Below are positions 17,106 through 26,546 of a stretch of 64,000 bases of DNA, piece after piece (within the stretch, counting starts at the first letter, position 1; each line of letters begins with the position of its first letter). Source of the DNA: an uncultured Aquimarina sp. (lineage in GTDB: Bacteria > Bacteroidota > Bacteroidia > Flavobacteriales > Flavobacteriaceae); NCBI GenBank assembly GCA_947500545.1, contig CANMSO010000007.1:186001-250000 (forward strand). Reading direction: 5' to 3'. Made by a program: the position numbers and the translations under genes. The notes below the pieces were generated by a model that saw only the letters and a list, made by a program, of their open reading frames with translations, was not told the DNA's origin and made no database searches.

Positions 17106-17126
17106 GGGAGAAGAAATTCTTCTCCC
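17106..17126 (+). other. Intercistronic stem-loop
   Basis: GGGAGAAGAA / TTCTTCTCCC with a 1-nt loop sits between the binding lipoprotein and GH16 without a T-run. It probably affects mRNA stability or relative expression and is unlikely to terminate fully. Confidence 0.5.
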
Positions 17127-17139
17127 ATAATTTAATGCT

Positions 17140-18114
17140 ATGATTATGATTAGAACAAATATATATATATGTCTCTTTATCCTCTTAGGAGTTATTTCTG
17201 TGGCATGCTCATCAAGTGATGATGATACAGACGAGCCAACTCAAGCAACATGTACCGACGGGATAATGAATGGTGACGAAACTGGTGTGGATTGCGGTGG
17301 AAGTAGTTGTCAAAATTGCCCAACAGGAGTGGTTATCCCTACATCGGGATTTGATGCGCCCATGTCCTATGATGGCTATAATATGGTATTTAGTGATGAA
17401 TTTAATGATGGAAAATTATCATCAGATAAATGGTCTTTTCATTTAGGTGATGGATGTCCTGGTTTATGTTTTTGGGGGAATAGTGAACTTCAATATTATA
17501 CGGATAACGAAAAGAATCTATTTTTTGAAGAAGGTAACCTAATTATCGGTGCCCGAAGTGAGAATCTAGGAGGTTTGGATTATACATCCTCAAGAATTCA
17601 TACCGATAATAAATTCGAATTTCAGTATGGAAGGGTTGATATAAGGGCTAGTATGCCTTCTGCCCAGGGTTCTTGGGTTGCATTATGGCTTCTAAATCAT
17701 AATTATACCATTGCCGATCCTGGTGCATGGTGGCCAAGCGGAGGAGAAATAGATGTTATGGAATATCTAGGAGAAGACCCTACAGAAGTTTTTGGAACTG
17801 CACATTATGGAAGTGATTTCAATAACCGTAGATTTAATTCTATGCAATATCCGGCCCCAGATGAAAACTACAATAAAATATACTATGTTTTTTCAATTGT
17901 TTGGGAAGAAAATAAGATTACCTGGTTAGTAAATGATGTGGAATATCATTCGATTACTCCAACTCAAACCAATGGTCAACCATATCCGTTTAACGATGAG
18001 TTTTATTTGTTAATGAACCTTTCGGTTGGAGGTAATTTACCAACTGCGCCTTTGGTATCAGATTACCCCGCTTTTTTAATTATTGACTATATCAGAGTAT
18101 ACCAAAAAAATTAA
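17140..18114 (+). CDS. GH16 lipoprotein, laminarinase-like
   Basis: 324 residues, lipobox ISVACSS (Cys23), then one Cys-rich spacer (CTDGIMNGDETGVDCGG) and a GH16 domain from about residue 78. The catalytic signature GEIDVMEYLG is at 202-211, with E203 as nucleophile and E208 as acid/base. W-rich substrate loops (SWVALWLLN, DPGAWWPSGG) and FGTAHYG fit subfamily 3 beta-1,3-glucanases. Known family activity: endo-hydrolysis of beta-1,3-glucan. Finding it with xylose genes suggests either a mixed glucan-xylan target or a GH16 with shifted specificity. Confidence 0.9.
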   Translation: MIMIRTNIYICLFILLGVISVACSSSDDDTDEPTQATCTDGIMNGDETGVDCGGSSCQNCPTGVVIPTSGFDAPMSYDGYNMVFSDEFNDGKLSSDKWSFHLGDGCPGLCFWGNSELQYYTDNEKNLFFEEGNLIIGARSENLGGLDYTSSRIHTDNKFEFQYGRVDIRASMPSAQGSWVALWLLNHNYTIADPGAWWPSGGEIDVMEYLGEDPTEVFGTAHYGSDFNNRRFNSMQYPAPDENYNKIYYVFSIVWEENKITWLVNDVEYHSITPTQTNGQPYPFNDEFYLLMNLSVGGNLPTAPLVSDYPAFLIIDYIRVYQKN

Positions 18115-18161
18115 ATATACCCCACAAATATATTTGATAAAAGCTAGTTTTTGATTGATTT

Positions 18162-18205
18162 AGAAAGGGAGTTTTTTCTCTCATTTTACAGGAAACTCCT
18201 TTTCT
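18162..18205 (+). terminator. Stem-loop after GH16
   Basis: AGAAAGGGAGTTT pairs with AAACTCCTTTTCT (one wobble) around an 18-nt loop in the 230-bp gap between GH16 and xylB. It probably ends the susCD transcript. The remainder of the gap also shows CGAAAA/TTTTCG arms at 18251-18275. Confidence 0.5.
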
Positions 18206-18344
18206 AATCTTAATCTAAAAGCTTTTAGAATAGAATGTTATAGCTAATTACGAAAACTCTAGATGCGGGTTTTCGATGATTTTTTAGATAGAAGTTTTGT
18301 TTTTCCTTAATAAATCGAACTTTTATCCCAACAAAAATTACATA

Positions 18345-19832
18345 ATGTATTACATAGGATTTGACATAGGTAGTTCTTCTATAAAGGCGGCTTTAATTAG
18401 TGCAAAAACGGGTAAATCTATTGCTTCGGTTAATGAACCTGAAGAAGAAATGGATATTATCTCGATACATAAGGAATGGGCAGAACAGAATCCAGAGTTT
18501 TGGTGGGAGTATGTATGTAAGGCTTCAAAAAGATTACTTAAAGAGAATACCATCAATCCAAATCAAATTATAGGTATAGGAATTTCATATCAAATGCATG
18601 GCTTAGTATTATTGGATAAAGAAGGAGAACTGATCAGAAATTCTATAATTTGGTGTGATAGCAGAGCTGTAGAGATTGGTAATGAGGCTTTTCGAGAGAT
18701 TGGTGAAGCAAAATGTATGACTACACTACTTAATTCTCCAGCTAATTTTACCGCTTCAAAACTAAAATGGGTAAGAGATAATGAGCCCGAAATTTATAAA
18801 AGAATTTATAAGTTTTTATTACCGGGAGATTATATAGCATACAAATTTACTGGAATCATAAATACTACAAAATCAGGGCTTTCAGAAGGTACATTGTGGG
18901 ATTTTAAGAAAGATAAACCGGCGAAATGGTTATTACAACATTATGGTATTAGCCCTAGCCTTATACCAGATGTAGTTCCTACTTTTTCACGTCAAAGTGA
19001 GCTGTCTTCACAAGGAGCAGATGAAAGCGGACTTAAAGAAGGTACTCCAATTCTTTATAGGGCAGGAGATCAACCCAATAATGCGTTATCCCTTAATGTG
19101 CTTAATGCTGGAGAAGTTGCAGCAACTGGAGGAACATCTGGTGTGATTTATGCGATTACTGATAATCTTTTTGCAAAAGAAGGATTGAAGCTAAACAATT
19201 TTGCTCATGTAAATCATTCCGAAGAACAGATACGCATAGGAAAACTTTTGTGCATTAATGGAGCAGGGATTCAGTATAGGTGGTTAAAAAATAACCTTAA
19301 CCTAGAAACCAATTCTTACCAAACCATGAATTCTCATGCTTCAAAAGTTCCTGTTGGTTCTAATAATTTACAACTAATTCCTTTTGGTAACGGTGCAGAA
19401 CGAATGTTTAATAACCAAAATATTGGTACCCATATATGCAACCTAAATTTAAATAAACATACAAGATCACACATTTTTAGAGCGGCTTTAGAAGGAATTG
19501 CATTTTCCTTTGTATACGGGATGGAGATTCTGAAAAAAGATGGTACTGAGATCAAAGTAATACGAGCAGGTAATGATAATCTGTTTCGTTCAGAAATTTT
19601 TTCAAATACCGTAGCTACATTAATTAATCAGGAAATAGAAATTTATAATACCACTGGGGCCATTGGAGCGGCACGAGCGGCTGGATTAAGTGATGGTACA
19701 TTTAAAGATTTTGGTACAATGATTACCAAAAATGATCATGTAATGACATATCATCCGCTTCAGAATCAGGAAGATTATATAGAAGCATATAAAAATTGGA
19801 AAAGAGAATTAAATAGAATTATAAAAAAATAA
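18345..19832 (+). CDS. xylB: Xylulokinase
   Basis: 495 residues from the ATG at 18345 (MYYIGFDIGSSSIKAAL), which places the ATP-binding start of the FGGY fold at the N-terminus. The upstream in-frame extension to 18297 is unneeded. SYQMHGLVLLD and the catalytic-Asp region RAGDQPNNALSLNVL match Bacteroidota xylulokinases. It phosphorylates D-xylulose to xylulose 5-phosphate in the cytoplasm. It is first of an 11-gene run with spacers of 0-29 bp, which indicates a dedicated xylose catabolic operon. Confidence 0.93.
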   Translation: MYYIGFDIGSSSIKAALISAKTGKSIASVNEPEEEMDIISIHKEWAEQNPEFWWEYVCKASKRLLKENTINPNQIIGIGISYQMHGLVLLDKEGELIRNSIIWCDSRAVEIGNEAFREIGEAKCMTTLLNSPANFTASKLKWVRDNEPEIYKRIYKFLLPGDYIAYKFTGIINTTKSGLSEGTLWDFKKDKPAKWLLQHYGISPSLIPDVVPTFSRQSELSSQGADESGLKEGTPILYRAGDQPNNALSLNVLNAGEVAATGGTSGVIYAITDNLFAKEGLKLNNFAHVNHSEEQIRIGKLLCINGAGIQYRWLKNNLNLETNSYQTMNSHASKVPVGSNNLQLIPFGNGAERMFNNQNIGTHICNLNLNKHTRSHIFRAALEGIAFSFVYGMEILKKDGTEIKVIRAGNDNLFRSEIFSNTVATLINQEIEIYNTTGAIGAARAAGLSDGTFKDFGTMITKNDHVMTYHPLQNQEDYIEAYKNWKRELNRIIKK

Positions 19833-19840
19833 AAGTACAG

Positions 19841-21166
19841 ATGACCTTAATAGGAAATAAAGAATATTTTAAAGGAATCAACGATATAAAATTTGAAGGA
19901 GCAGCTTCAGATAACCCAATGGCATTTAAGTATTATGATGCAAATAAAATGGTTGCAGGTAAGACTATGAAAGAGCACTTCAAGTTTGCCATTGCGTATT
20001 GGCATACCTTCTGCGGAACAGGTGCAGACCCTTTTGGTCCAGGAACATTAAATTTTTCCTGGGATCAATCTAAAGATGCCATTACTGCAGCAAAAGAAAA
20101 AGCTGATGCTGCTTTTGAATTTATTACCAAAATGGGTTTTGATTACTTCTGTTTTCATGATTATGATTTAGTAAACGAAGCTGCGACATTTTCTGAATCG
20201 GAAAAAAGACTTTCTGCTATTGTTGACTACATCAAAGAAAAGCAGCAATCTTCTGGAGTAAAACTTCTTTGGGGTACGGCCAATTGTTTTTCGAATCCTC
20301 GATATATGAATGGCGCTGCCACTAATCCTGATTTTAATGTCCTTGCAAGAGCAGGAGGTCAGGTGAAATTGGCTTTGGATGCTACCATGGCACTTAATGG
20401 TGAAAACTATGTGTTTTGGGGAGGTAGAGAAGGATATATGTCGCTGCTTAATACCCATATGAAACGTGAATTGGATCACATGGCCAAATTCTTAACTGCT
20501 GCAAGGGATTATGCTAGAGGCCAAGGATTTAAGGGAACTTTCTTTATAGAGCCAAAGCCTATGGAGCCTATGAAACATCAATATGATTTTGATACGGCTA
20601 CATCCATTGCTTTCTTAAAAGAACATGGCCTGGATAAAGATTTTAAAATCAATATAGAGGTAAATCATGCCACGTTGGCTCAACATACCTTTCAGCATGA
20701 AATACAAGTTGCTGCGGACGCAGGAATGTTAGGTAGTATAGATGCAAATAGAGGTGATTATCAAAACGGTTGGGATACAGACCAGTTTCCAAATAATATT
20801 GCAGAAGTTACTGAAGCTATGCTAGTATTCCTGAAATCAGGAGGATTGCAAGGTGGTGGTGTTAATTTTGATGCTAAAGTAAGAAGAAATTCTACAGATA
20901 TGGAAGATGTCTTTCTCGCCCATATCGGAGGCGCAGATGTATTTGCAAGAGCGCTAACCATAGCAGATAGAATCATTTCGTCATCATCATATGACAGTTT
21001 AAGAGAGAAAAGATATAGCTCTTTTGATTCTGGAAATGGTAAAGCATTTGAAGAAGGAAAACTTGATCTAAATAAGCTTTATGATATTGCCAAAGAAAAT
21101 GGAGAGCTAGAATTACAAAGCGGAAAGCAAGAATTGTTTGAAAATATTATTAACCAATATATATAG
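19841..21166 (+). CDS. xylA: Xylose isomerase
   Basis: 441 residues, the usual length for the larger (class II) xylose isomerases. Diagnostic segments are YFCFHDYDL (catalytic His), VFWGGREGY, FIEPKPMEPMKHQYDFD and EVNHATLAQHTFQHE, the last holding metal ligands, plus DANRGDYQNGWDTD. It converts D-xylose to D-xylulose with divalent cations. It begins 8 bp after xylB. Together with xylB it fixes the operon's end product as D-xylose, the main ground for reading the linked GH26 and GH43 genes as xylan enzymes. Confidence 0.97.
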   Translation: MTLIGNKEYFKGINDIKFEGAASDNPMAFKYYDANKMVAGKTMKEHFKFAIAYWHTFCGTGADPFGPGTLNFSWDQSKDAITAAKEKADAAFEFITKMGFDYFCFHDYDLVNEAATFSESEKRLSAIVDYIKEKQQSSGVKLLWGTANCFSNPRYMNGAATNPDFNVLARAGGQVKLALDATMALNGENYVFWGGREGYMSLLNTHMKRELDHMAKFLTAARDYARGQGFKGTFFIEPKPMEPMKHQYDFDTATSIAFLKEHGLDKDFKINIEVNHATLAQHTFQHEIQVAADAGMLGSIDANRGDYQNGWDTDQFPNNIAEVTEAMLVFLKSGGLQGGGVNFDAKVRRNSTDMEDVFLAHIGGADVFARALTIADRIISSSSYDSLREKRYSSFDSGNGKAFEEGKLDLNKLYDIAKENGELELQSGKQELFENIINQYI

Positions 21167-21177
21167 ATTCTAAAAGT

Positions 21178-22794
21178 ATGCAATCAGTATTAGAATTTGG
21201 AGATTGGATCGTTTTAGGGTTGTATTTTTTGGCTTTAATTGGGGTCGCTGTATGGGTGATTCTTCAAAAAAACAAAAACACCGAAGATTACTTTCTAGCA
21301 GGTAGAAATGTAGGTTGGTTTGTTATTGGCGCTTCAATCTTTGCTTCTAATATAGGTTCTGAACATGTCGTAGGATTAGCAGGTACAGGAGCAGAATCAG
21401 GAATGCCAATGGCACATTATGAGCTTCATGCATGGATAGTATTGGTACTGGGATGGCTGTTTCTTCCTTTCTATATGCGAAGCAAAGTATTCACAATGCC
21501 CGAGTTTCTGGAGAAACGATTCGATAGCCGATCTAGATGGTTTTTATCCGTTTTTTCATTAGCAGGATATGTTATCACCAAAGTGTCTGTGACCATATAT
21601 GCAGGAGGAATTGTGGTTTCAGAATTAATTGGAATCCCTTTTTGGTATGGCGCCATAGGAATTGTAGTTTTTACCGGTATTTATACTGTGGTAGGAGGTA
21701 TGAAAGCTGTAATTTATACAGAAACTTTACAAACGGTTATTTTAATCGCGGGATCTGTTATTATTACATTTTTGGGATTAAAGGAAGTAGGCGGTTGGAA
21801 TACATTAAGAGAAACCGTAGGGTCAGATCATTTTAATATGTGGAGACCAATGAATGATCCTGATTTTCCATGGACAGGGTTACTGTTTGGAGGAACCATT
21901 GTGGGAATCTGGTATTGGTGTACAGATCAATATATTGTTCAACGCACGCTGGCAGCAAATAATATAAAAATCGGAAGACGAGGAGCGATATTTGGTGCAT
22001 ACCTTAAGATTTTGCCCATTTTCATATTCCTCATTCCGGGAATCATAGCATTTGCCTTGGCGAAACAAGGAGTTTTAACATATGAAAAAGCAGACGAGGT
22101 TTTTCCAATATTAGTAAAAACACTACTACCGGTTGGGCTTAAAGGACTAGTGGCAGGAGGATTGATGGCAGCGCTAATGAGTTCATTGGCATCAGTATTT
22201 AACTCTTGCTCTACAATTTTCACAATTGATATCTATAAAAAGCTTAAGCCGCATACTTCAGAAAGGCGATTGCTAGACATAGGAAAACTTGCTACGGTTA
22301 TGATGGTAGTTTTGGGAATCATCTGGATACCAATTATGCAAAAAATAGGGGGAGGTGTTCTATATCAATATTTACAAAGTGTGCAATCGTATATTGCACC
22401 GCCAATCACAGCAGTATTCTTGTTAGGGGTATTATGGAAGAGAGTAAATTCACAAGCAGCTATAGTAACCTTATTTTCTGGGTTAGTTGTGGCCGCGTTA
22501 AGAATTACAGCCGAGATATTCAAAGATGATTTGTCTGGTATCCTGTTTCAGTTTGCAACTATAAATTTTGCTCATATGGCAATTTTTATGTTTGTCTTTT
22601 CTGTAATCATATGCATTACGATCAGTTTGCTTACTAATCCGCCAAGTTATACTGCTATTGCAGGATTATCATTCGGGACATTAACCAAGGAACATAAACT
22701 AGAGAATAAGCAGAGTATTACGTTATCAGATATCATATTATCTGTTTTATTAGTACTTATAGTAATAACCATACTATCCTACTTCGTAGGATAA
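21178..22794 (+). CDS. SSS-family sodium/sugar symporter
   Basis: 538 residues with about 14 hydrophobic segments. Family signatures are EDYFLAGRNVGWFVIGASIFASNIGSEH, and GGMKAVIYTETLQT, the SGLT fingerprint. It sits between xylA and transaldolase with 11-bp spacers on both sides. Likely role: sodium-coupled uptake of xylose or short xylo-oligosaccharides over the inner membrane, complementing the MFS porter encoded further down the same operon. Confidence 0.92.
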   Translation: MQSVLEFGDWIVLGLYFLALIGVAVWVILQKNKNTEDYFLAGRNVGWFVIGASIFASNIGSEHVVGLAGTGAESGMPMAHYELHAWIVLVLGWLFLPFYMRSKVFTMPEFLEKRFDSRSRWFLSVFSLAGYVITKVSVTIYAGGIVVSELIGIPFWYGAIGIVVFTGIYTVVGGMKAVIYTETLQTVILIAGSVIITFLGLKEVGGWNTLRETVGSDHFNMWRPMNDPDFPWTGLLFGGTIVGIWYWCTDQYIVQRTLAANNIKIGRRGAIFGAYLKILPIFIFLIPGIIAFALAKQGVLTYEKADEVFPILVKTLLPVGLKGLVAGGLMAALMSSLASVFNSCSTIFTIDIYKKLKPHTSERRLLDIGKLATVMMVVLGIIWIPIMQKIGGGVLYQYLQSVQSYIAPPITAVFLLGVLWKRVNSQAAIVTLFSGLVVAALRITAEIFKDDLSGILFQFATINFAHMAIFMFVFSVIICITISLLTNPPSYTAIAGLSFGTLTKEHKLENKQSITLSDIILSVLLVLIVITILSYFVG

Positions 22795-22805
22795 AATCAG
22801 AAACC

Positions 22806-23462
22806 ATGAAATTTTTTATAGATACAGCAAATTTAGATCAGATTAAAGAAGCCCAGTCGTTAGGAGTATTAGATGGAGTCACCACAAACCCATCATTAAT
22901 GGCAAAAGAGGGAGTGAATGGTAAAGAAAATATACTAAATCATTATCGTAATATTTGCGAAGTTGTAGAAGGAGATGTGTCTGCAGAGGTTATAGGAACG
23001 ACTTTGGACGAAATGATTCAGGAAGGCGAAGAATTGGCTGCGCTGCATCCACAAATCGTAGTAAAAATTCCAATGATAAAAGATGGGATAAAAGCTATAA
23101 AGTACTTTACAGATAAAGGAATTAAAACTAATTGTACGCTGGTTTTTTCAAGCGGACAAGCGTTATTGGCCGCAAAGGCTGGAGCGACATATGTATCACC
23201 ATTTATTGGAAGATTGGATGATATATCGACAGATGGGTTATTGCTTATAGATGAGATACGAAGAGTATATGATAACTATGGCTTTGCAACACAAATTCTT
23301 GCAGCCTCGGTAAGACATACTATGCATGTTGTGAATTGCGCCAAAATAGGTACTGATGTGATGACAGGTCCACTTTCGGTAATAGAAGGGTTGCTAAAAC
23401 ATCCATTAACAGATAGTGGTCTGAAGAAATTTCTAGAAGATGCACAATCGATGAAAGCATAG
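22806..23462 (+). CDS. tal: Transaldolase (short, F6P-aldolase/TalC type)
   Basis: 218 residues, the size of the compact transaldolase/FSA subfamily. MKFFIDTANLDQIKEA and GVTTNPSL at the N-terminus, Schiff-base Lys at about K87 in IVVKIPM, then NCTLVFSSGQALLAAKAGATYVSPFIGRLDD. It would process pentose phosphates produced by XylB in the non-oxidative pentose phosphate pathway; an FSA activity cannot be excluded from sequence. Embedded in the xylose operon with spacers of 11 and 29 bp. Confidence 0.93.
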   Translation: MKFFIDTANLDQIKEAQSLGVLDGVTTNPSLMAKEGVNGKENILNHYRNICEVVEGDVSAEVIGTTLDEMIQEGEELAALHPQIVVKIPMIKDGIKAIKYFTDKGIKTNCTLVFSSGQALLAAKAGATYVSPFIGRLDDISTDGLLLIDEIRRVYDNYGFATQILAASVRHTMHVVNCAKIGTDVMTGPLSVIEGLLKHPLTDSGLKKFLEDAQSMKA

Positions 23463-23491
23463 CTTTATAGATTATAAAACAGAGAAGTAAT

Positions 23492-24193
23492 ATGGATGAG
23501 GATTTAATAATAGATGAGTTTTGGGAAAAAGGTTTCATCGTTTTTGAAAACTTTTTCAACGCTGCGTTAATGGATGAGTATAATAACAAAATACTTGATC
23601 ATTATGGAGTTAATCCAAATTGGGAACATACAGATGAGTTTATCACAAAATCTGCCGTAGAAGTAATCCCTTGGTTTCCGTATAGAGAGGGGAAACGATA
23701 TTTTGAAAGGATTAATAATGACAAGCATTTTAATGCTATTACAGATATTATTCTAAAAGAAGGTTGGAACAATTTGTATTGCATGATGATGTTTTCTAAA
23801 GCCGGAAGTGTTGGTCAAGCTTGGCATCAAGATTGTTCACCTGATGATGAAAAGTTATATAACCTTAATAGATTAGTGTATACACATGATATTACTGATG
23901 AAACGGGAGGTGAAATAGTGATTTTTCCTAAAACACATAAAGCAGGAATGCTTCCAGCGGGTATTCCTAATGAAGATTTAGAGGGACAATTAGTATTTAA
24001 ACCAAAAAAAGGAACAGTAATTTTCCTGCATGGTCATTGCTGGCATAGAGTAATGCCTGTGAAAAAAGATCGAGTTTCATCTAATTTTAGAGCAGTACCT
24101 AAAGGAACTCCAGAAGATATAACCGACATATGTGTGTATCGAAATATGCGATATAAGTTTTCAACAAGTGAAGTAATAGAAGAACGCAGTTAA
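23492..24193 (+). CDS. Phytanoyl-CoA dioxygenase (PhyH)-like Fe(II)/2-oxoglutarate oxygenase
   Basis: 233 residues. The iron-binding facial triad appears as H112 and D114 in QAWHQDCSPDD, with the distal His in HGHCWHRV (H182 or H185). Arg near 199 is a candidate 2-oxoglutarate ligand. The stop codon is immediately followed by the start of the next glycosidase, so it is translated with the saccharolytic genes. The substrate is not evident: a modified sugar such as a methyl ether, or a metabolite linked to algal polysaccharide, would fit the context. No such substrate is proven for this family member. Confidence 0.8.
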   Translation: MDEDLIIDEFWEKGFIVFENFFNAALMDEYNNKILDHYGVNPNWEHTDEFITKSAVEVIPWFPYREGKRYFERINNDKHFNAITDIILKEGWNNLYCMMMFSKAGSVGQAWHQDCSPDDEKLYNLNRLVYTHDITDETGGEIVIFPKTHKAGMLPAGIPNEDLEGQLVFKPKKGTVIFLHGHCWHRVMPVKKDRVSSNFRAVPKGTPEDITDICVYRNMRYKFSTSEVIEERS

Positions 24194-25531
24194 ATGAGAA
24201 AGCATAGTTTTTTATTGGTACTTATTTGTACATTTTTTTTCTCTTGCATAACAACAGGTCAGAAAAAAGGGAATGATCTTAGTAAACCTTCTTTTGTCGA
24301 AATTAAAGAGGTTGAAGGGCAGTATGATTTTTACGTAAATGATGAAATTTTTGAGATAAAAGGTGTTGGTATAAATTATGCCGATGGTCATGATTTTGAA
24401 GCTTTATATAAAGCAGGAGGAAATGCTTTTAGAACCTGGACGGTGAAAAATGCTGGAGCAGAATTAGCTGCTGCCGAAAAATATGGATTTAAGATAGCTA
24501 TGGGAATTAGTATTGGCAAAGAACTCTATGGTTTTGATTATAATGATAGAAAGGCAGTTGCTAAACAATTTAAGAAAGTAAAAGCCATTATAAAAAGATA
24601 TAAGAATCACCCTAATGTATTATGTTGGGTGGTTGGTAACGAATTAAATTTACTATTTAACAAGAACGGTACGCTGCGGCCTGTAAACCCAAAAGTGTAT
24701 GATGCCATGACAGATATAGTGGATTTTATACACAAAGAAGATCCTAATCATCCCGTTACAATGACCTTTGCAGGGGTTATAGATGAGCATTTAAAAGTGG
24801 CTTTAGAACGATGCCCACAGATTGATATTGTATCGGTACAGGTATATGGAGATCTGGAAAATGTAGAGGAGCGTATGAAGAATACTGGTATTCAAAAACC
24901 ATATATGATTACTGAATTTGGACCAATGGGGTTTTGGGAAATGCCAAAAACAGTATGGAATAGAGAGATAGAAGAGGTTAGTGGCCCTAAAGCAGATGGT
25001 ATTTTGAACAGAATAAAAAAGGGGCTAACTAATAACACCTCAGGCAAATGTTTAGGAGGGTTTGCTTTTGAATGGGGGCAAAAACAAGAACGTACACCTA
25101 CCTGGTATGGGATGTTTCATAAAGACGGCAGTCAAACAGAAACCATAGACAACCTAACCAAACTATGGACTGGGAAATATCCCGAAAACCGGGCTCCAAG
25201 AGTAGACTCGTTGTGGCTTGATGGTAAAAAAGCGACCGACAATATTTATCTTAAACCAAATCAAAAGTATACAGCACAAGTATTTGCATCAGAACCTAAT
25301 AATGACACTTTAGTATATAAATGGGTGATTTCAAAAGAAGTAATTACACGCAGTCAAGGTGGAGAAAAAGAAATTGAACCCCCTGTCGTTTATGTTAAGA
25401 TCCTTAATGATCAAGATGGTAAATTTACATTTGTAGCCCCGGTAGAAGGCGAATACCGCATTTTGGTATACGTGTATGATAATAAAGGTAAAGCAGGAGG
25501 AGGTAATATTCCATTCATGGTAAAAAAATAA
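24194..25531 (+). CDS. Clan GH-A glycosidase lipoprotein (GH2-TIM/GH72-like)
   Basis: 445 residues, lipobox FFFSCIT (Cys18). A (beta/alpha)8 domain spans about 45-330, with E150 in VVGNELN as the likely acid/base and E241 in MITEFGPMG as the likely nucleophile, the clan GH-A arrangement. A beta-sandwich follows from about 335 (RAPRVDSLWLDGKKA to the end). It resembles orphan GH2-type TIM barrels and GH72-like glucanosyltransferases. Specificity is not readable; the operon suggests xylo- or gluco-oligosaccharide. It is probably periplasmic or surface anchored. Confidence 0.72.
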   Translation: MRKHSFLLVLICTFFFSCITTGQKKGNDLSKPSFVEIKEVEGQYDFYVNDEIFEIKGVGINYADGHDFEALYKAGGNAFRTWTVKNAGAELAAAEKYGFKIAMGISIGKELYGFDYNDRKAVAKQFKKVKAIIKRYKNHPNVLCWVVGNELNLLFNKNGTLRPVNPKVYDAMTDIVDFIHKEDPNHPVTMTFAGVIDEHLKVALERCPQIDIVSVQVYGDLENVEERMKNTGIQKPYMITEFGPMGFWEMPKTVWNREIEEVSGPKADGILNRIKKGLTNNTSGKCLGGFAFEWGQKQERTPTWYGMFHKDGSQTETIDNLTKLWTGKYPENRAPRVDSLWLDGKKATDNIYLKPNQKYTAQVFASEPNNDTLVYKWVISKEVITRSQGGEKEIEPPVVYVKILNDQDGKFTFVAPVEGEYRILVYVYDNKGKAGGGNIPFMVKK

Positions 25532-25539
25532 ATCGATTA

Positions 25540-26532
25540 ATGACAGAGTTTGAAAAGATAAGATGGGGGATAATAGGTTTGGGTAATATAGCACATCAAT
25601 TTGCTAAGGACCTTGCACTTGTATCTGATGCAGAATTAACTGCAGTGGCCTCCAGAATGATCGATAAAGCCCAAAAATTTGCTGAACAATACACTGTTGA
25701 AAAAAGTTATGGATCTTATGAGCAAGTAATAGCAGATCCAGATATTGATATCATATATATCGCAACACCGCATGACTCTCATGCAAGCTTAACAATAAAA
25801 TGTTTAGAACAAGGTAAACATGTACTTTGTGAGAAACCGATAGCTCTCAATTATAATGAAGCTATACAAATGGTAGAAACATCCAGGGCAAACAACAAGT
25901 TTTTCATGGAAGCTTTCTGGACACGTTTTAACCCTTCTGTACAAGAAGTATTATTGAAAATCAAAAATGGAGAAATAGGTGAAGTGAAATACATTAATGC
26001 AGATTTCGCTTTTAATGTAGGTACTCCTCAAGGAAGAATGATTGATATTAAAACAGGTGGTGGATCACTTTTGGACATGGGTGTCTATCCGTTATTTTTG
26101 GCATATGTAATTTTAGGATGCCCTAATAAAGTACTGGCTTTGGCAAATTTTTACGAGTCAGGGGCCGATAAACAAACGTCTATGATCTTGCAATACCAGA
26201 ACTCACAAGCTATATTACATAGTAGTTTCGTTTCTCCTTCAGATATGGCAGCAACAATTAGTGGTACAGATGGTAGGATTCGTTTAAATACTATTTGGCA
26301 CGAAACGCAATCGTATTCTGTTATTAAAAATAATCATGTAGTGGATTATCAATTTCCTACCAAAGGGAAAGGATTTACTTATGAGATAGAAGAATGTCAT
26401 CTATGTATCAGAAATCAGAGAATAGAGAGCGAGATCTGGTCTCATCAAAATAGTCTGGATCTTATTAAAATTGTAGATGAGGTAAGAAAACAAACAGGGT
26501 TAGAGTTTCCTTCAGAAAAACAACTTAATTAA
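25540..26532 (+). CDS. Gfo/Idh/MocA family oxidoreductase
   Basis: 330 residues. N-terminal Rossmann fold WGIIGLGNIAHQFAKDL; the family EKP motif at about 98-100 (CEKPIALN) carries the catalytic Lys; then an alpha/beta C-terminal domain with DMGVYPLFLAYVILG. It most resembles the dimeric dihydrodiol dehydrogenase / D-xylose 1-dehydrogenase branch. In a xylose operon, NAD(P)-dependent oxidation of xylose or a related aldose is plausible but not shown. Spacers are 8 bp upstream and 14 bp downstream. Confidence 0.85.
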   Translation: MTEFEKIRWGIIGLGNIAHQFAKDLALVSDAELTAVASRMIDKAQKFAEQYTVEKSYGSYEQVIADPDIDIIYIATPHDSHASLTIKCLEQGKHVLCEKPIALNYNEAIQMVETSRANNKFFMEAFWTRFNPSVQEVLLKIKNGEIGEVKYINADFAFNVGTPQGRMIDIKTGGGSLLDMGVYPLFLAYVILGCPNKVLALANFYESGADKQTSMILQYQNSQAILHSSFVSPSDMAATISGTDGRIRLNTIWHETQSYSVIKNNHVVDYQFPTKGKGFTYEIEECHLCIRNQRIESEIWSHQNSLDLIKIVDEVRKQTGLEFPSEKQLN

Positions 26533-26546
26533 TTTTAAAAAATAGT

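Noticed and set aside
17106..17126. Terminator between the binding lipoprotein and GH16
   Set aside because: Stem is good but no T-run follows; kept as intercistronic stem-loop.
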